DNA from: Dehalococcoidia bacterium
GTDB taxonomy: Bacteria > Chloroflexota > Dehalococcoidia > E44-bin15
DNA length: 64,000 nt
NCBI GenBank assembly: GCA_041649635.1
Contig: JBAZMV010000002.1
Coordinates: 186,001-250,000, forward strand
Direction of reading: 5' to 3'
In this document: positions 24,092-32,831 of the stretch, piece after piece
How the letters are laid out: each line of letters opens with the position of its first letter
Position numbering within the stretch: the first letter of the stretch is position 1
Position numbers and translations under genes: made by a program
The notes under the pieces: generated by a model
The model's input: only the letters and a program-made list of their open reading frames with translations
Told to the model about the DNA's origin: nothing
Databases searched by the model: none

Positions 24092-25267
24092 ATGGATTTC
24101 AAGTTCACGGAAGAACAGGAAAAACTGAGAAAAGAAGTACGCTCGTTTCTTGATGACGAGTTGAAGAAGGGCACCTTTACAACGCATTGCGATGCCTGGA
24201 TGGGGGGCTATTCAAAAGAGTTCTCCAGGAAGATGGGGGAGAAAGGCTGGATAGGATACTGCTGGCCCAAGGAACATCACGGACAGGGCAAGAGCTATAT
24301 CGACAGACTTGTCATAACTGAAGAGCTCGTTCGGTACGGCGCGCCGGCGGCGTCGCACTGGTTCGCCGATCGGCAGATGGGCCCGTCGATACTTAAACAC
24401 GGCACCAAGGAGCAGCAGGACTTTTTCCTGCCGCGTATAGTTAAAGGCGAGCTGTGCTTCGGCATCGGCATGAGCGAACCGGAGGCCGGATGCGACCTGG
24501 CGTCGCTGAGGACGAAGGCAGTGCTCGATGGCGATTACTATGTGATCAACGGGCAAAAGGTCTGGACCAGCGGCGCGCAGCACATCGATTATATCTACCT
24601 GGTGGCGCGGACGGATCAGGAGGCGCCCAAGCATAAGGGCATCAGCGAGTTCATCATCGATATGAAGATCCCGGGCATCGATGTGCGGCCTCTTATCGAC
24701 ATGACCGGCGGACATCACTATAATGAGGTCTTTTTCGACAATGTTCGTATACCTAAGACCACCCTGGTCGGCGGCTTGAATAAGGGCTTCTATCAAATCG
24801 CTCAGCAGCTCGACTATGAGCGCAGCGGGGTGGAACGCCTGATGACCAATTATCCTCTGCTTGAGGATATCGTGAAATATGTAAAAGAGACCGATTACCA
24901 CGGGCAGCCTTTGTCGAAAAGCGTTCTGGCCAGGCAGAGCGTGGCCGATTTGTTCATAACCTTCGAGGCGGGGCGGCTGCTGACCTACCGCGTGGCCTGG
25001 GTTCTTGATCAGGGCAAAATTCCAAGCACCGAGGCGGCGCTGGCAAAGGCCTTCTCGACATCGTTCGAGCAGCAATTGGCGCATACGGCCACGCAGATAC
25101 CGGGACTGTACGGCACGCTGAGACAGGGATCAAAGGGCGTTCCGGCAGCCTTCCGTGAAAGTCCGGCGGAATCCTGTATCTTCTCGCCGGCCTATACGAT
25201 CCAGGGCGGCACCAACGAGATATTGCGCAACATCATCGCGGGCAGGGGACTGGGACTGCCGTCGTAG
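24092..25267 (+). CDS. Acyl-CoA dehydrogenase
   Basis: 391 residues. N-terminal helical domain (MDFKFTEEQEKLRKEVRSFL), flavin-binding signature CFGIGMSEPEAGCDLASLRT (about 127-146), the beta domain (VINGQKVWTSGAQHIDYIYL) and C-terminal YTIQGGTNEILRNIIAGRGLG. It oxidises an acyl-CoA to the 2,3-enoyl-CoA and passes electrons to ETF, which the EMO-like protein at 10059 could reoxidise. Chain-length preference is not evident. TTGGAGGA at 24076-24083 is the ribosome-binding site. Confidence 0.92.
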   Translation: MDFKFTEEQEKLRKEVRSFLDDELKKGTFTTHCDAWMGGYSKEFSRKMGEKGWIGYCWPKEHHGQGKSYIDRLVITEELVRYGAPAASHWFADRQMGPSILKHGTKEQQDFFLPRIVKGELCFGIGMSEPEAGCDLASLRTKAVLDGDYYVINGQKVWTSGAQHIDYIYLVARTDQEAPKHKGISEFIIDMKIPGIDVRPLIDMTGGHHYNEVFFDNVRIPKTTLVGGLNKGFYQIAQQLDYERSGVERLMTNYPLLEDIVKYVKETDYHGQPLSKSVLARQSVADLFITFEAGRLLTYRVAWVLDQGKIPSTEAALAKAFSTSFEQQLAHTATQIPGLYGTLRQGSKGVPAAFRESPAESCIFSPAYTIQGGTNEILRNIIAGRGLGLPS

Positions 25268-25381
25268 TATCCGAATCGTAATTCGAGTCGAATGCTTCAG
25301 GGCGATGTGAGAACATCGCCTTGATTTTATCAGCGGCTTCTGTCAGAATTCTGTCGCGTCGGCGATTTCATGGGTAAGAAT

Positions 25382-26101
25382 ATGGAGATAATACCGGCAA
25401 TAGACCTGAGGGGCGGCAAATGCGTGCGCCTCTATCAGGGCGATTACAAACAGGAGACAGTCTTTTCCGAAGACCCCGTCGATACCGCCAAACACTGGCT
25501 TTCGCTGGGGGCGAAGCGAATACATGTCGTTGACCTGGACGGAGCGGCAAAGGGCGAGATATGCCACTTCGATGCGATATCGTCCATAGCCAGCGCTGTT
25601 AACATCCCGGTCGAGGTCGGCGGCGGCATAAGGACCATAGAGTCGATCGAGAAATTGCTTGGAGCCGGTGTCGGACGGGTGATACTTGGCACGGCGGCCA
25701 TCGAGAACCGGGACACGGTAAAAGAAGCCTGCCGGCGGTTCGGGGAGCGTATTGTCGCAGGAGTGGACGCCCGCGACGGATATGTGGCGACGCGCGGCTG
25801 GCTCGAGAGCAGTAAGGTAACGGCGGTCGATTTGATCAGGGACATGCAATCCGTCGGCATCGGCCGTGTGATATATACCGACATTGCCCGCGACGGCACT
25901 CTTACCGAGCCGAACTTCGCCGCTATAAAGGAACTGATGACGAAGGTCGATGTTAAAATCATCGCGGCCGGCGGCATAAGCTCAATCGAGCATCTTAGTA
26001 AGCTGGCCGCTCTCGGCGTCGAGGGTGCGATTGTGGGGCGCGCCATATATACCGGGCACATCGATTTAAAGAAGGCGCTGGAAGCCATCAGCGGCAGCTA
26101 A
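25382..26101 (+). CDS. hisA: Phosphoribosylformimino-5-aminoimidazole carboxamide ribotide isomerase
   Basis: About 239 residues from the ATG at 25382 (MEIIPAIDLRGG); an ATG 12 bp upstream at 25370 is in frame but has no better ribosome-binding site. TIM-barrel HisA motifs: PAIDLRGGKCVRL, HVVDLDGA, PVEVGGGIRT, GTAAI, DARDGYVATRGW, YTDIARDGTL and IIAAGGISSIEHL. It isomerises ProFAR in histidine biosynthesis. hisF, which usually lies next to hisA, is missing; a repeat element lies in the gap before hisI. Confidence 0.93.
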   Translation: MEIIPAIDLRGGKCVRLYQGDYKQETVFSEDPVDTAKHWLSLGAKRIHVVDLDGAAKGEICHFDAISSIASAVNIPVEVGGGIRTIESIEKLLGAGVGRVILGTAAIENRDTVKEACRRFGERIVAGVDARDGYVATRGWLESSKVTAVDLIRDMQSVGIGRVIYTDIARDGTLTEPNFAAIKELMTKVDVKIIAAGGISSIEHLSKLAALGVEGAIVGRAIYTGHIDLKKALEAISGS

Positions 26102-26240
26102 TAGAAGAGGTCCCCGTAGGGGCGAGGTCGCCTCGTCCGCCAATAGGGGCGCCAGGGGATGTAGGGGCAGGTCTTGTACCTGCCCGCTGTGGGCGACCAC
26201 AAGGGTCGCCCCTACACAATGACCGAAATATTAAGGGGTT
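26102..26240. repeat. GTAGGGGC-type composite palindromic repeat (inverted copy of the 33.2-kb element)
   Basis: Two inverted-repeat modules: GTAGGGGCAGGTCTTGTACC and its partner around 26160-26186, and GGGCGACCACAAGGGTCGCCC at about 26191-26211. Read on the minus strand, the order GTGTAGGGGCGACCCTTGTG... through CGCCCCTATTGGCGG... matches 33200-33330, except that the internal hairpin module differs. No coding potential was found. It fills the gap between hisA and hisI. Confidence 0.8.
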
Positions 26241-26291
26241 GATAACGATTAATCCAATCCGTTTTAACAATATCCGGCAACTGGAGGAGCC

Positions 26292-26603
26292 ATGCTTAAG
26301 TATGACAGTAAAGGTTTGATACCGGCGATAATACAGAACGCGGACACCGGCAAGGTGCTCATGCTGGGCTATATAAACGAGGAATCGCTAAAGATAACGA
26401 TTGAGACTGGCAAGGTATGTTTTTTCAGCAGGAGCCGGCAGAATCTGTGGCAGAAGGGCGAGACCTCCGGCAACTTCTTGAACGTGCGTGAAATACTCAA
26501 GGACTGCGATGAAGATGCCCTCCTCATTAGAGTCGACCCCGTGGGCCCGACCTGCCACACCGGTGAGGAGAGCTGCTTCTACAGGGATATCAAGAGCGAT
26601 TAG
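26292..26603 (+). CDS. hisI: Phosphoribosyl-AMP cyclohydrolase
   Basis: 103 residues, the single-domain form without HisE. SRSRQNLWQKGETSGN (47-62) and the zinc-ligand end VGPTCHTGEESCF are the family hallmarks. It opens the ring of phosphoribosyl-AMP in histidine synthesis. Preceded by GGAGGAG at 26283-26289. The minus-strand terminator of the rpmE operon follows. Confidence 0.95.
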   Translation: MLKYDSKGLIPAIIQNADTGKVLMLGYINEESLKITIETGKVCFFSRSRQNLWQKGETSGNFLNVREILKDCDEDALLIRVDPVGPTCHTGEESCFYRDIKSD

Positions 26604-26611
26604 TAAAATAA

Positions 26612-26636
26612 AAAGCGGCTGTCACGCAGCCGCTTT
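26612..26636 (-). terminator. Terminator of the rplU-rpmA-rpmE operon
   Basis: AAAGCGGCTG (26612-26621) pairs with CAGCCGCTTT (26627-26636). On the minus strand the stem is followed by TTTTTATTTTA, a strong T-rich tract; on the plus strand the tract is weak, so it mainly serves the ribosomal operon. Confidence 0.85.
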
Positions 26637-26656
26637 GAGATCTCTTCGATTTCAGG

Positions 26657-26860
26657 CTATTTCTTTTTACCGTAGCGCTTCTGGAACCGCTCCACGCGTC
26701 CCGCCGTGTCCACGATCCTCTGCTCGCCCGTAAAGAACGGGTGGCACCTGTTGCACAGGTCTACCCTTATCGTGGGTTTCAGCGATACGGTCTGGAATTT
26801 ATTGCCGCAGGAGCATGAGACCTCGCACTCCACGTACTTGGGATGTATATCCTTCTTCAT
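26657..26860 (-). CDS. rpmE: 50S ribosomal protein L31 (zinc-binding type)
   Basis: 67 residues. C-S-C-G near residues 16-18 with the later CNRCHPFFTG keeps the cysteines of the zinc-containing C+ form. KKDIHPKY is the typical start. It overlaps rpmA by 4 bp (ATGA-type), so translation is coupled. It is longer than average at the C-terminus (QKRYGKKK). Confidence 0.96.
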   Translation of the reverse strand: MKKDIHPKYVECEVSCSCGNKFQTVSLKPTIRVDLCNRCHPFFTGEQRIVDTAGRVERFQKRYGKKK

Positions 26861-27111
26861 GAGTTGTAAACGCTGACCTTTCTCTGGTGTCTCGCGAACG
26901 GCTCGAACTTCACGTAGCCGTCTATCTTGGCGTAAATGGTGTGATCCCGGCCCAAGCCCACGTTAACGCCGGGCCGAATGCGGGTGCCCCTCTGGCGCAC
27001 GATGATAGTGCCGGCCTGTATCTTCTCTCCGCCGTACCGTTTTACGCCCAGCCGCTGGCCTTTACTGTCACGGCCCAGCCTGGTGCTTCCTCCGCCTTTC
27101 TTATGTGCCAT
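26857..27111 (-). CDS. rpmA: 50S ribosomal protein L27
   Basis: 84 residues starting MAHKKGGGSTRLGRDS, the mature-type N-terminus with no cleavable leader (unlike Firmicutes L27). GGEKIQAGTIIVRQRGTRIRPG is the family core. Follows rplU by 18 bp in the standard L21-L27 order. Confidence 0.97.
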   Translation of the reverse strand: MAHKKGGGSTRLGRDSKGQRLGVKRYGGEKIQAGTIIVRQRGTRIRPGVNVGLGRDHTIYAKIDGYVKFEPFARHQRKVSVYNS

Positions 27112-27129
27112 AACCTTACTCCCAGTATC

Positions 27130-27480
27130 CTATGATAATATTTCCTTGATAGCTATCTTGGTGTATATCTGGCGGTGCCCTTTCTTCCTGCGGTAGCGCG
27201 TCTTGCTCTTGTACTTGAAGACCGTTATCTTCTTGTCCTTGAACTCATTCACAACATCCGCTGTAACCCTGGCGCCCTCCACCACGGGCGTGCCCACCTT
27301 GACCTTCTTGCCTTCGGCTACGAGCAGCACGCGGTCCAGCTCGATAGCGCCGCCTTCTTTAGTGTCAAGACGGTCGACTTCGATGACATCGCCGGGCGCC
27401 ACCCTATATTGCTTGCCCCCGCTCTCGACTATGGCGTATATCTTGGGGGCCGTCTTCTTTTTCGTCTTTGTTACTGCCAC
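27130..27480 (-). CDS. rplU: 50S ribosomal protein L21
   Basis: About 116 residues. I place the start at GTG 27480 because CAGGAG lies 7 bp upstream and the family begins shortly before YAIVESGGKQYRV; the open frame extends to 27558 but that part has no L21 similarity. VEVDRL, VVEGARVTADVV and KYKSKTRYRRKKGHRQIYT are typical. First gene of rplU-rpmA-rpmE, divergent from the radical SAM gene. Confidence 0.95.
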   Translation of the reverse strand: MAVTKTKKKTAPKIYAIVESGGKQYRVAPGDVIEVDRLDTKEGGAIELDRVLLVAEGKKVKVGTPVVEGARVTADVVNEFKDKKITVFKYKSKTRYRRKKGHRQIYTKIAIKEILS

Positions 27481-27596
27481 GTGGTTCTCCTGTAAGAAAA
27501 CTGGTTCCGTTAAACGCAACTGAATGTAGATTGTAACACGTTCGAATTTAGATGTCAAAAGGGATACAGCTTTGTTATAATGAGTCCGAGGCAGCT

Positions 27597-29423
27597 ATGA
27601 CGGATTTGCATGACATCTTGCCAGGTGTAACCAAACCGGCGCGATACACGGGCGGCGAATGGAACAGCGTCGTCAAGGATTGGGGCTCGACCGATGTTAA
27701 GATCGCTCTGGCCTACCCGGATACCTACGAAATAGGGATGTCGAACCTGGGGCTGTCCATCCTGTATCATCTCGTCAATAACGAGCCGTATGCCCTGGCC
27801 GAACGGGTTTATGCTCCCTGGATCGATATGCGGGACGCGATGAAGAGTGCGGCGATCCCGCTCTTCAGCCTGGAATCGAAACGGCCGCTGCGCGATTTCG
27901 ATATCGTCGGCTTCTCGCTGGGCTACGAGCTGACCTATACCAATGTACTCGGCATGCTGGACCTGGCGGGGATACCGCTGCTGTCGTCGGAGAGAAGGGA
28001 CGGCGACCCCCTGATCATCGCCGGAGGAAGCTGCGCCCTCAATCCTGAGCCCATGTGGGAGTTCATCGATCTGTTCGTCATGGGGGAGGGCGAGGAAGTT
28101 GTAATAGAGTTTCTGCGATCCTTCCGCGACTTCAAGATGAATGGCGGTTCGGACAGGCACGCTCTGCTGCGGCATCTTTCGAGAATACCCGGCGTGTACG
28201 TGCCGGCTTTCTACGACGTATCGTACAATAGCGATAACACTGTGTCTGAGGTGGCGCGGGTATCGACGGATGTCCCCAAATCGATATCGCGGCGCATAAT
28301 GAACGAACTGCTTCCCGCCGTCACCTCTCCGGTGATACCTTATATATCCACGGTGCACGACAGGGCCATGATAGAGATACAGCGCGGCTGCACCAGGGGC
28401 TGCCGTTTCTGCCACGCCGGCGTTGTCTACCGCCCGGTACGCGAGAGGCCGGTAAACGAGATACTGGCGGCTATGGACGATTTACTCAAGAACACCGGAT
28501 ACAACGAGCTTTCACTGCTGTCGCTGAGCACGAGCGATTACTCGAACATAGAGAAGCTGATAAACAATATAAATCTCAAGTTCCGCGACGACAGCCTTAA
28601 GATATCCCTGCCCAGCCTGCGGCTGGACAGCTTCTCCGTGGCCCTCATGGACGCCATCACCGCCGGCAAGAAAACGAGCCTGACCTTCGCGCCTGAGGCG
28701 GGGAGCGAGCGGCTGCGGCGGGTCATCAATAAGAGCCTGACGGACGATGTGATTATTAATACCCTGGCCGTGGCCTGCAGCCACGGATGGAATAACGTTA
28801 AGCTCTACTTCATGCTGGGGCTGCCTACCGAGACCTCTGAGGATATCGAGGCGATAGCGGCGCTGGCGCGGCGCGCCGGTACTGATATCGCTAAACAGTG
28901 CGGACGGAGATTGAACATCAAGCTGAGCGCCTCGGCCTTTGTGCCCAAGCCGCACACGCCGTTCCAGTGGGTGGGGCAGGTAAATCGGGATGAGATGAAC
29001 GACAGGATTGATATCCTGCGCCGCGGCTTGAAGAAATCCGGGACGCGGCTCACATGGCAGGACCCTCGCGTCAGCTTCCTGGAATCCGTGCTGTCGCGGG
29101 GCGACCGCCGCCTTTCGCGGGTGATACATACGGCATGGCGGCTTGGCGCCGGATTCGATGCATGGAGCGAGCGATTCAGGTACGACCTGTGGCTCAAGGC
29201 GTTCGAGGATTGCTCTATAGACCCTTCGTTCTATGCCAACCGCACGCGTCCTCTGGATGAAGTTCTGCCGTGGAACCATATCGATACCGGCGTTAGCATC
29301 GATTACCTGAAACAGGAATACATCAACAGTACAAATGAAACAGCTACAGATGACTGCCGCGTCGGACGCTGCAATCATTGCGGCCTGGAGCGCGTCATCC
29401 CCGCATGCGGGACATTGCTGTAG
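27597..29423 (+). CDS. B12-binding-type radical SAM protein (TIGR03960-like)
   Basis: About 608 residues from the ATG at 27597 (MTDLHDILPGVTKPARYTGG, the normal family start); an upstream in-frame ATG at 27552 is less likely. The N-terminal ~200 residues form a cobalamin-binding-like domain (VKIALAYPDTYEIGMSNLGL). The radical SAM motif CTRGCRFCHAG follows, and the C-terminus has DCRVGRCNHCGLE. This family is usually found beside the L21/L27 genes and a DUF2344 partner (TIGR03936). Here the L21-L27 neighbours are present, divergently, but no DUF2344 gene is in the window. Function is unknown; a tRNA or rRNA modification role is often suggested. Confidence 0.85.
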   Translation: MTDLHDILPGVTKPARYTGGEWNSVVKDWGSTDVKIALAYPDTYEIGMSNLGLSILYHLVNNEPYALAERVYAPWIDMRDAMKSAAIPLFSLESKRPLRDFDIVGFSLGYELTYTNVLGMLDLAGIPLLSSERRDGDPLIIAGGSCALNPEPMWEFIDLFVMGEGEEVVIEFLRSFRDFKMNGGSDRHALLRHLSRIPGVYVPAFYDVSYNSDNTVSEVARVSTDVPKSISRRIMNELLPAVTSPVIPYISTVHDRAMIEIQRGCTRGCRFCHAGVVYRPVRERPVNEILAAMDDLLKNTGYNELSLLSLSTSDYSNIEKLINNINLKFRDDSLKISLPSLRLDSFSVALMDAITAGKKTSLTFAPEAGSERLRRVINKSLTDDVIINTLAVACSHGWNNVKLYFMLGLPTETSEDIEAIAALARRAGTDIAKQCGRRLNIKLSASAFVPKPHTPFQWVGQVNRDEMNDRIDILRRGLKKSGTRLTWQDPRVSFLESVLSRGDRRLSRVIHTAWRLGAGFDAWSERFRYDLWLKAFEDCSIDPSFYANRTRPLDEVLPWNHIDTGVSIDYLKQEYINSTNETATDDCRVGRCNHCGLERVIPACGTLL

Positions 29424-29439
29424 GATCAGGCTGCTGAAG

Positions 29440-29978
29440 AATTATCAACCCCCTATTATCCCCCAATCTTGGGGGAATTTTTAAAAATATAGGGGACACC
29501 CCTAAAACCCCGTCCCCGATTCATCGGGGTACCTCTTTTTCAAAGCTGTCATTGCGAGTCCTTCCCCGTTAGGAATATGCAGAAGGACGCGGCAATCTCA
29601 TAGCTATCCCCCAATACGTTGGTCACCGGGTAGGGGCGAACCTATGTGTTCGCCCACAATGGGCAGGCACAATCTTTCCATGACATTAAGGCATATGGAA
29701 GGATGCCCCTACGTTGGGAGGGTAACCATGGGGGGTTACCCCTACGTGGTGGGTTTGCGAACCCACCCTACACAACTCAAAGCTGTCATTCTGAATCCTA
29801 TCCGGTAGCGATGAAGAATCTCGACGAGATCCTTCGCCGTTCTGTAGCGAGGGCTCAGGATGACAAACTGTAGAAAAGCTGTTGAAGGTGTTCTTCACCT
29901 TCAACAGCAATCAAAGAGGGCGCAGCAAGCAGCGCCCCTACGATACGTTCCCTGCGCATGTTCCATTAATACAAAATA
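29440..29978. repeat. Cluster of palindromic repeat modules (539 bp, no gene)
   Basis: No supported gene. Modules in order: CCCCCAATCTTGGGGG hairpin (29461-29476 region); a TCATTGCGAG...GGCAATCTC module (29549-29600); GTAGGGGCGAACC... with TTCGCCC (29631-29656); a segment CACAATCTTTCC...GGAAGGATGCCCCTAC (29669-29713) nearly identical to 33240-33284; a CATGGGGGGTTACCCCTAC module; a GGTGGGTTTGCGAACCCACC module (29747-29766); TCATTCTGA...AGGATGACA (29787-29866); and a GGGCGCAGCAAGCAGCGCCC module (29918-29937). Confidence 0.8.
29878..29908 (-). terminator. Strong hairpin, possible second terminator for the surface-protein gene
   Basis: GCTGTTGAAGGTG (29878-29890) and CACCTTCAACAGC (29896-29908) form a perfect 13-bp stem with loop TTCTT. 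On the minus strand it is followed by TTTTC. It lies beyond the main terminator at 29980 and within the repeat cluster, so it may be a repeat module. Confidence 0.45.
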
Positions 29979-29979
29979 A

Positions 29980-30014
29980 AACAGCGGCCGGAGCTTTTGG
30001 CCTCGGCCGCTGTT
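29980..30014 (-). terminator. Intrinsic terminator of the surface-protein gene
   Basis: AACAGCGGCCG (29980-29990) pairs with CGGCCGCTGTT (30004-30014). On the minus strand the stem is followed by TTATTTTG. It lies 47 bp downstream of the stop codon at 30061. Confidence 0.8.
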
Positions 30015-30060
30015 GCTGTTACGGTTCAGAGTGATTCCACTCTAATAGCCGGTGTTTAAT

Positions 30061-32727
30061 CTAGAACTCTTCTTCCTCTTCGCCGTAGAGCTCTTCCGCG
30101 GGTACCTCTTCCTCCTTGGCGCCTTTCTTGGGCATGACAAGGAGAAGTACGATGGCGAGCACCACTATGAAAGCGCCCGCGCCGATGAGTACCCAGTACC
30201 ACCAGACCCAGTCACTGGCAGCCTTGCTGGCGACAGCCCAGCTGCTGAGGTGGCTGGTTGTGCCGCAGATGGTGTTGCCGGTGATGTTGATGTTCTTAGC
30301 CTCGTTCCACTTGCCGTCGGCATAGTAGATAAGGGTAAGGTTATCCAGGCCCTGGTCGTAAGTGGACAGCTGAGCGCATATGGTAGCTTCCGCGCCCAGA
30401 GCGCCGCCCGGCGTTACCGTGAAGCAGGTGCTGCCGAAGGTGTAGTCGTCTGTATCGGCATGCGTGCAGGTGCCTGCTGTGATAGTAACGGTTTGCGTTG
30501 AAGTAAGGGCGCCGGAAGGGAAGGTAACCTCATACTTGCCGTCCGTTGTGGAGACCGTTCCGCCGGAAGTGCCTACCGTGCCGCTGCCCGTTGAAGTGGG
30601 AGGAGTTGTTGCGGTAGCTGTGGCAGTAGCCGTCGTCGTCGCTGTAGCCGTCGCTGTAGCTGTTGGCGTAGCGGTAGCCGTTGCCGTAGCAGTAGCCGTA
30701 GGTGTAGCAGTAGGTGTCACGCCTATGCCGAACGTTACAGCAGCGGAATTCAGCGTGTTAGTTCCGTCGGTGGCCTGAGCTATGGCCTGATAAGTAGAGC
30801 CGTTAACCCAGGTAGGCATCGTTCCGTAAGCCCAGCTTGTAGTGCCGGAGCAGACGAGCCATGTCTGGGTAGCGGTCCATGCCGCGCCGTCCCAGTACTG
30901 GCTGTTGCCTGTATTCTGCAGTTGCACCTTTACTTCTGTAACTGTAGCATCGGCGCTGGCCGTACCTTCTATTGCGGAGGGGCCGGTGGCAAGGTTTGCG
31001 CCGTTTGTCGGAGCAGTGATGACGCATGTTAAGCCGCCCGGTCCCGGTGTTGCAGTAGCGGTAGCCGTTGCCGTAGCTGTGGCGGTAGGAGCGGGCGCCG
31101 TGCCCGATATGTCATGCACAAACGTGAACGTCTGTGTCGCTGTGGACTCTATATTGCCGGCCTTGTCAATAGCCTTTGCCTCGATAGTGTAAACGCCGCT
31201 ATTAGCAATATTCGTGTTCACGTGTTGCCAGTTGGGCATAGTGCTGAACGTCCACGGGCTTGTGCCGGAAGCGACATTCCATATATCAGCGCCCCACTGA
31301 TTGCCGTCCCAGTACAGGGAGTCGCTTGCTCTCTGTATTCTAACCTCTACTCTTGACAGGGCGCCGGCGGCCGCGCCGCCCGTGATATCGGCGCTGGTTC
31401 CGCTGATCGATGCAAGGGAGTTGAATACGGTATCGCCGTAAGGCGACGATGTGACCCAGAAGGTAGTGAACAGGGTATTGGTGGGTGCCACGTCGTCCAC
31501 GATGAATGTGTAAACGGTCGTAGTAGCCTGCTTGCTGGCGTTGTCCGTGGCCCTGGCCTTTACCTTATAAGTGTGGCCTGCCGCCAGGTCAGCGCCGGTG
31601 GGCATGGCAAATGTCCAGTCCATCTGCGCGGCATCGGCAACATCGCAGCTTGCCGCCGTGGATGCGTTAACCCATGTCTCAAATACGGGAATCCAGGCGC
31701 TGCCGTTCCAGTTAAGGTAGGAGGTGAAGTCCTGCACCCAGACCTTCACGCTTCCGTTGGGAGCGGCGAGCGATTTGAGGTTAGTCGCACGTGCCGTGCC
31801 AGTGAGATTGCCGAAGTACGCCGTTGTTACGTAAGCCGGGATGGTGTCCATGACGATGCTGGGGCCTGTCGTCAGGTCCTTGCAGTAGGTAAAAGTCGAA
31901 GTTGCAGCAGCGCCCACATTTCCGGTCTTGTCAATCGCATAAGCTGCCACGTTATATGATTCAGCCTGCGTCCATGGCGGAAGGCAGGGGTTGGTGCTGG
32001 TGGTTATCTGCCAGCTCGTGGTACCGCTGGCTTTCAAAGGAGTTAGAGGACCCACCCATGACGTGCCGTCCCAGTATTGGGAGTCGCTCACTCTCTGTAT
32101 GGTTACATAAACAGATCCGATAGTGCCGGTCTTTGTAGCGCTCATCTTATCGGCGGCAGTTCCCTTTATGGCCGTGACGGCTGACATCGAACCATTGACG
32201 GCAGGTGTTATTACAACAACGGGATATGTGGTGCTGCCCAATACGCCATACTGGTCATAGATGAAGGAGGCCTGGGCCATGGTTCCCAGGTTGTCGTTCA
32301 TATCTACAGCCCATGCGTAGATGTAGTATGTGTTTCCATCGGTAAGAGGAGCTACACCGCCAAGCCCGGCCCAGGTCCAGTCCCACTGGCCGTTCCATAA
32401 TGATCCAAGTATTGTCGTAGTATATACATATGTTTCCGGATCGTTGGTCCATCCTGCGCCGTCCCAGTACCTGTAGATACTGTATTCCGAGTCATAGGAT
32501 TTTATTTGCAGCCTCACCTTCTGCAAATCGATAGCGCCGGTGTATGATGTGCCAGTAATGACGGTTCCCAGGCCGGCGTTATTCAGGTAAGCCGGGATGG
32601 GATCCATGTAGGTGGTGGGGGTTGATGCGGCCTGCACGGTTACACCGATGAGCGCTGCGGGTATTAGAGCGCACAACAGCGCTGCCACCATCAGCAACCG
32701 CCAGGTTAGGTTAAACCTTTTCTTCAT
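30061..32727 (-). CDS. Large cell-surface protein with WDG/Ig-like repeats and membrane anchor
   Basis: 888 residues. Signal peptide at 1-33. Five Ig-like repeats of about 120-135 residues each carry an aromatic-W-D/N-G-x-x-W signature: WDG at 88-90, 219-221, 473-475 and 612-614, WNG at 340-342. Each repeat ends with a Tyr-x-(V/I)-x-A-x-A-x-D-x-x-G-N strand, like bacterial surface adhesins. Thr-Ala/Pro linkers lie at 547-563 and 671-711. A final domain at 715-835 (GTVSTTDGKYEVTFPSGAL) resembles a ZU5-like fold, followed by a membrane helix (842-865) and an acidic tail ending EEEEEF. It was probably an adhesin or surface-layer component; no ligand can be named. Nearest genes are unrelated. Confidence 0.8.
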   Translation of the reverse strand: MKKRFNLTWRLLMVAALLCALIPAALIGVTVQAASTPTTYMDPIPAYLNNAGLGTVITGTSYTGAIDLQKVRLQIKSYDSEYSIYRYWDGAGWTNDPETYVYTTTILGSLWNGQWDWTWAGLGGVAPLTDGNTYYIYAWAVDMNDNLGTMAQASFIYDQYGVLGSTTYPVVVITPAVNGSMSAVTAIKGTAADKMSATKTGTIGSVYVTIQRVSDSQYWDGTSWVGPLTPLKASGTTSWQITTSTNPCLPPWTQAESYNVAAYAIDKTGNVGAAATSTFTYCKDLTTGPSIVMDTIPAYVTTAYFGNLTGTARATNLKSLAAPNGSVKVWVQDFTSYLNWNGSAWIPVFETWVNASTAASCDVADAAQMDWTFAMPTGADLAAGHTYKVKARATDNASKQATTTVYTFIVDDVAPTNTLFTTFWVTSSPYGDTVFNSLASISGTSADITGGAAAGALSRVEVRIQRASDSLYWDGNQWGADIWNVASGTSPWTFSTMPNWQHVNTNIANSGVYTIEAKAIDKAGNIESTATQTFTFVHDISGTAPAPTATATATATATATPGPGGLTCVITAPTNGANLATGPSAIEGTASADATVTEVKVQLQNTGNSQYWDGAAWTATQTWLVCSGTTSWAYGTMPTWVNGSTYQAIAQATDGTNTLNSAAVTFGIGVTPTATPTATATATATATPTATATATATTTATATATATTPPTSTGSGTVGTSGGTVSTTDGKYEVTFPSGALTSTQTVTITAGTCTHADTDDYTFGSTCFTVTPGGALGAEATICAQLSTYDQGLDNLTLIYYADGKWNEAKNINITGNTICGTTSHLSSWAVASKAASDWVWWYWVLIGAGAFIVVLAIVLLLVMPKKGAKEEEVPAEELYGEEEEEF

Positions 32728-32761
32728 AAGACTTTCTCCTTTCGTTCTATAACATTTAAGT

Positions 32762-32810
32762 CAGGCGGTTCAAACCTAACCAAGCATCTTCTGCCAGTAC
32801 AGACCGCCTG
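32762..32810 (-). promoter_or_regulatory. Inverted repeat in the surface-protein 5' leader
   Basis: CAGGCGGT (32762-32769) and ACCGCCTG (32803-32810) can pair in the predicted ~97-nt leader, with a 33-nt loop. The Shine-Dalgarno AAAGGAG lies between the stem and the ATG at 32727, so the stem itself does not hide it. Could be an RNA stability element. Confidence 0.4.
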
Positions 32811-32831
32811 CCTGTTAAATTAAATTTGTAG

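Noticed and set aside
24212..25084. 290-codon minus-strand open frame
   Set aside because: Antisense to the acyl-CoA dehydrogenase, which is intact.
27555..28415. 286-codon minus-strand open frame
   Set aside because: Also antisense to the radical SAM gene and without recognisable motifs.
28512..29378. 288-codon minus-strand open frame
   Set aside because: Antisense to the radical SAM gene, whose motifs and family start are clear; Arg/Pro-rich composition typical of a shadow frame.
29440..29978. Could be a CRISPR array because of repeated palindromes
   Set aside because: Repeat units differ in type and length, spacing is irregular and no cas genes exist nearby.
30464..30778. Val/Ala-rich plus-strand frame
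   Set aside because: It is the complement of the Thr-Ala linker repeats of the surface protein; low-complexity artefact.
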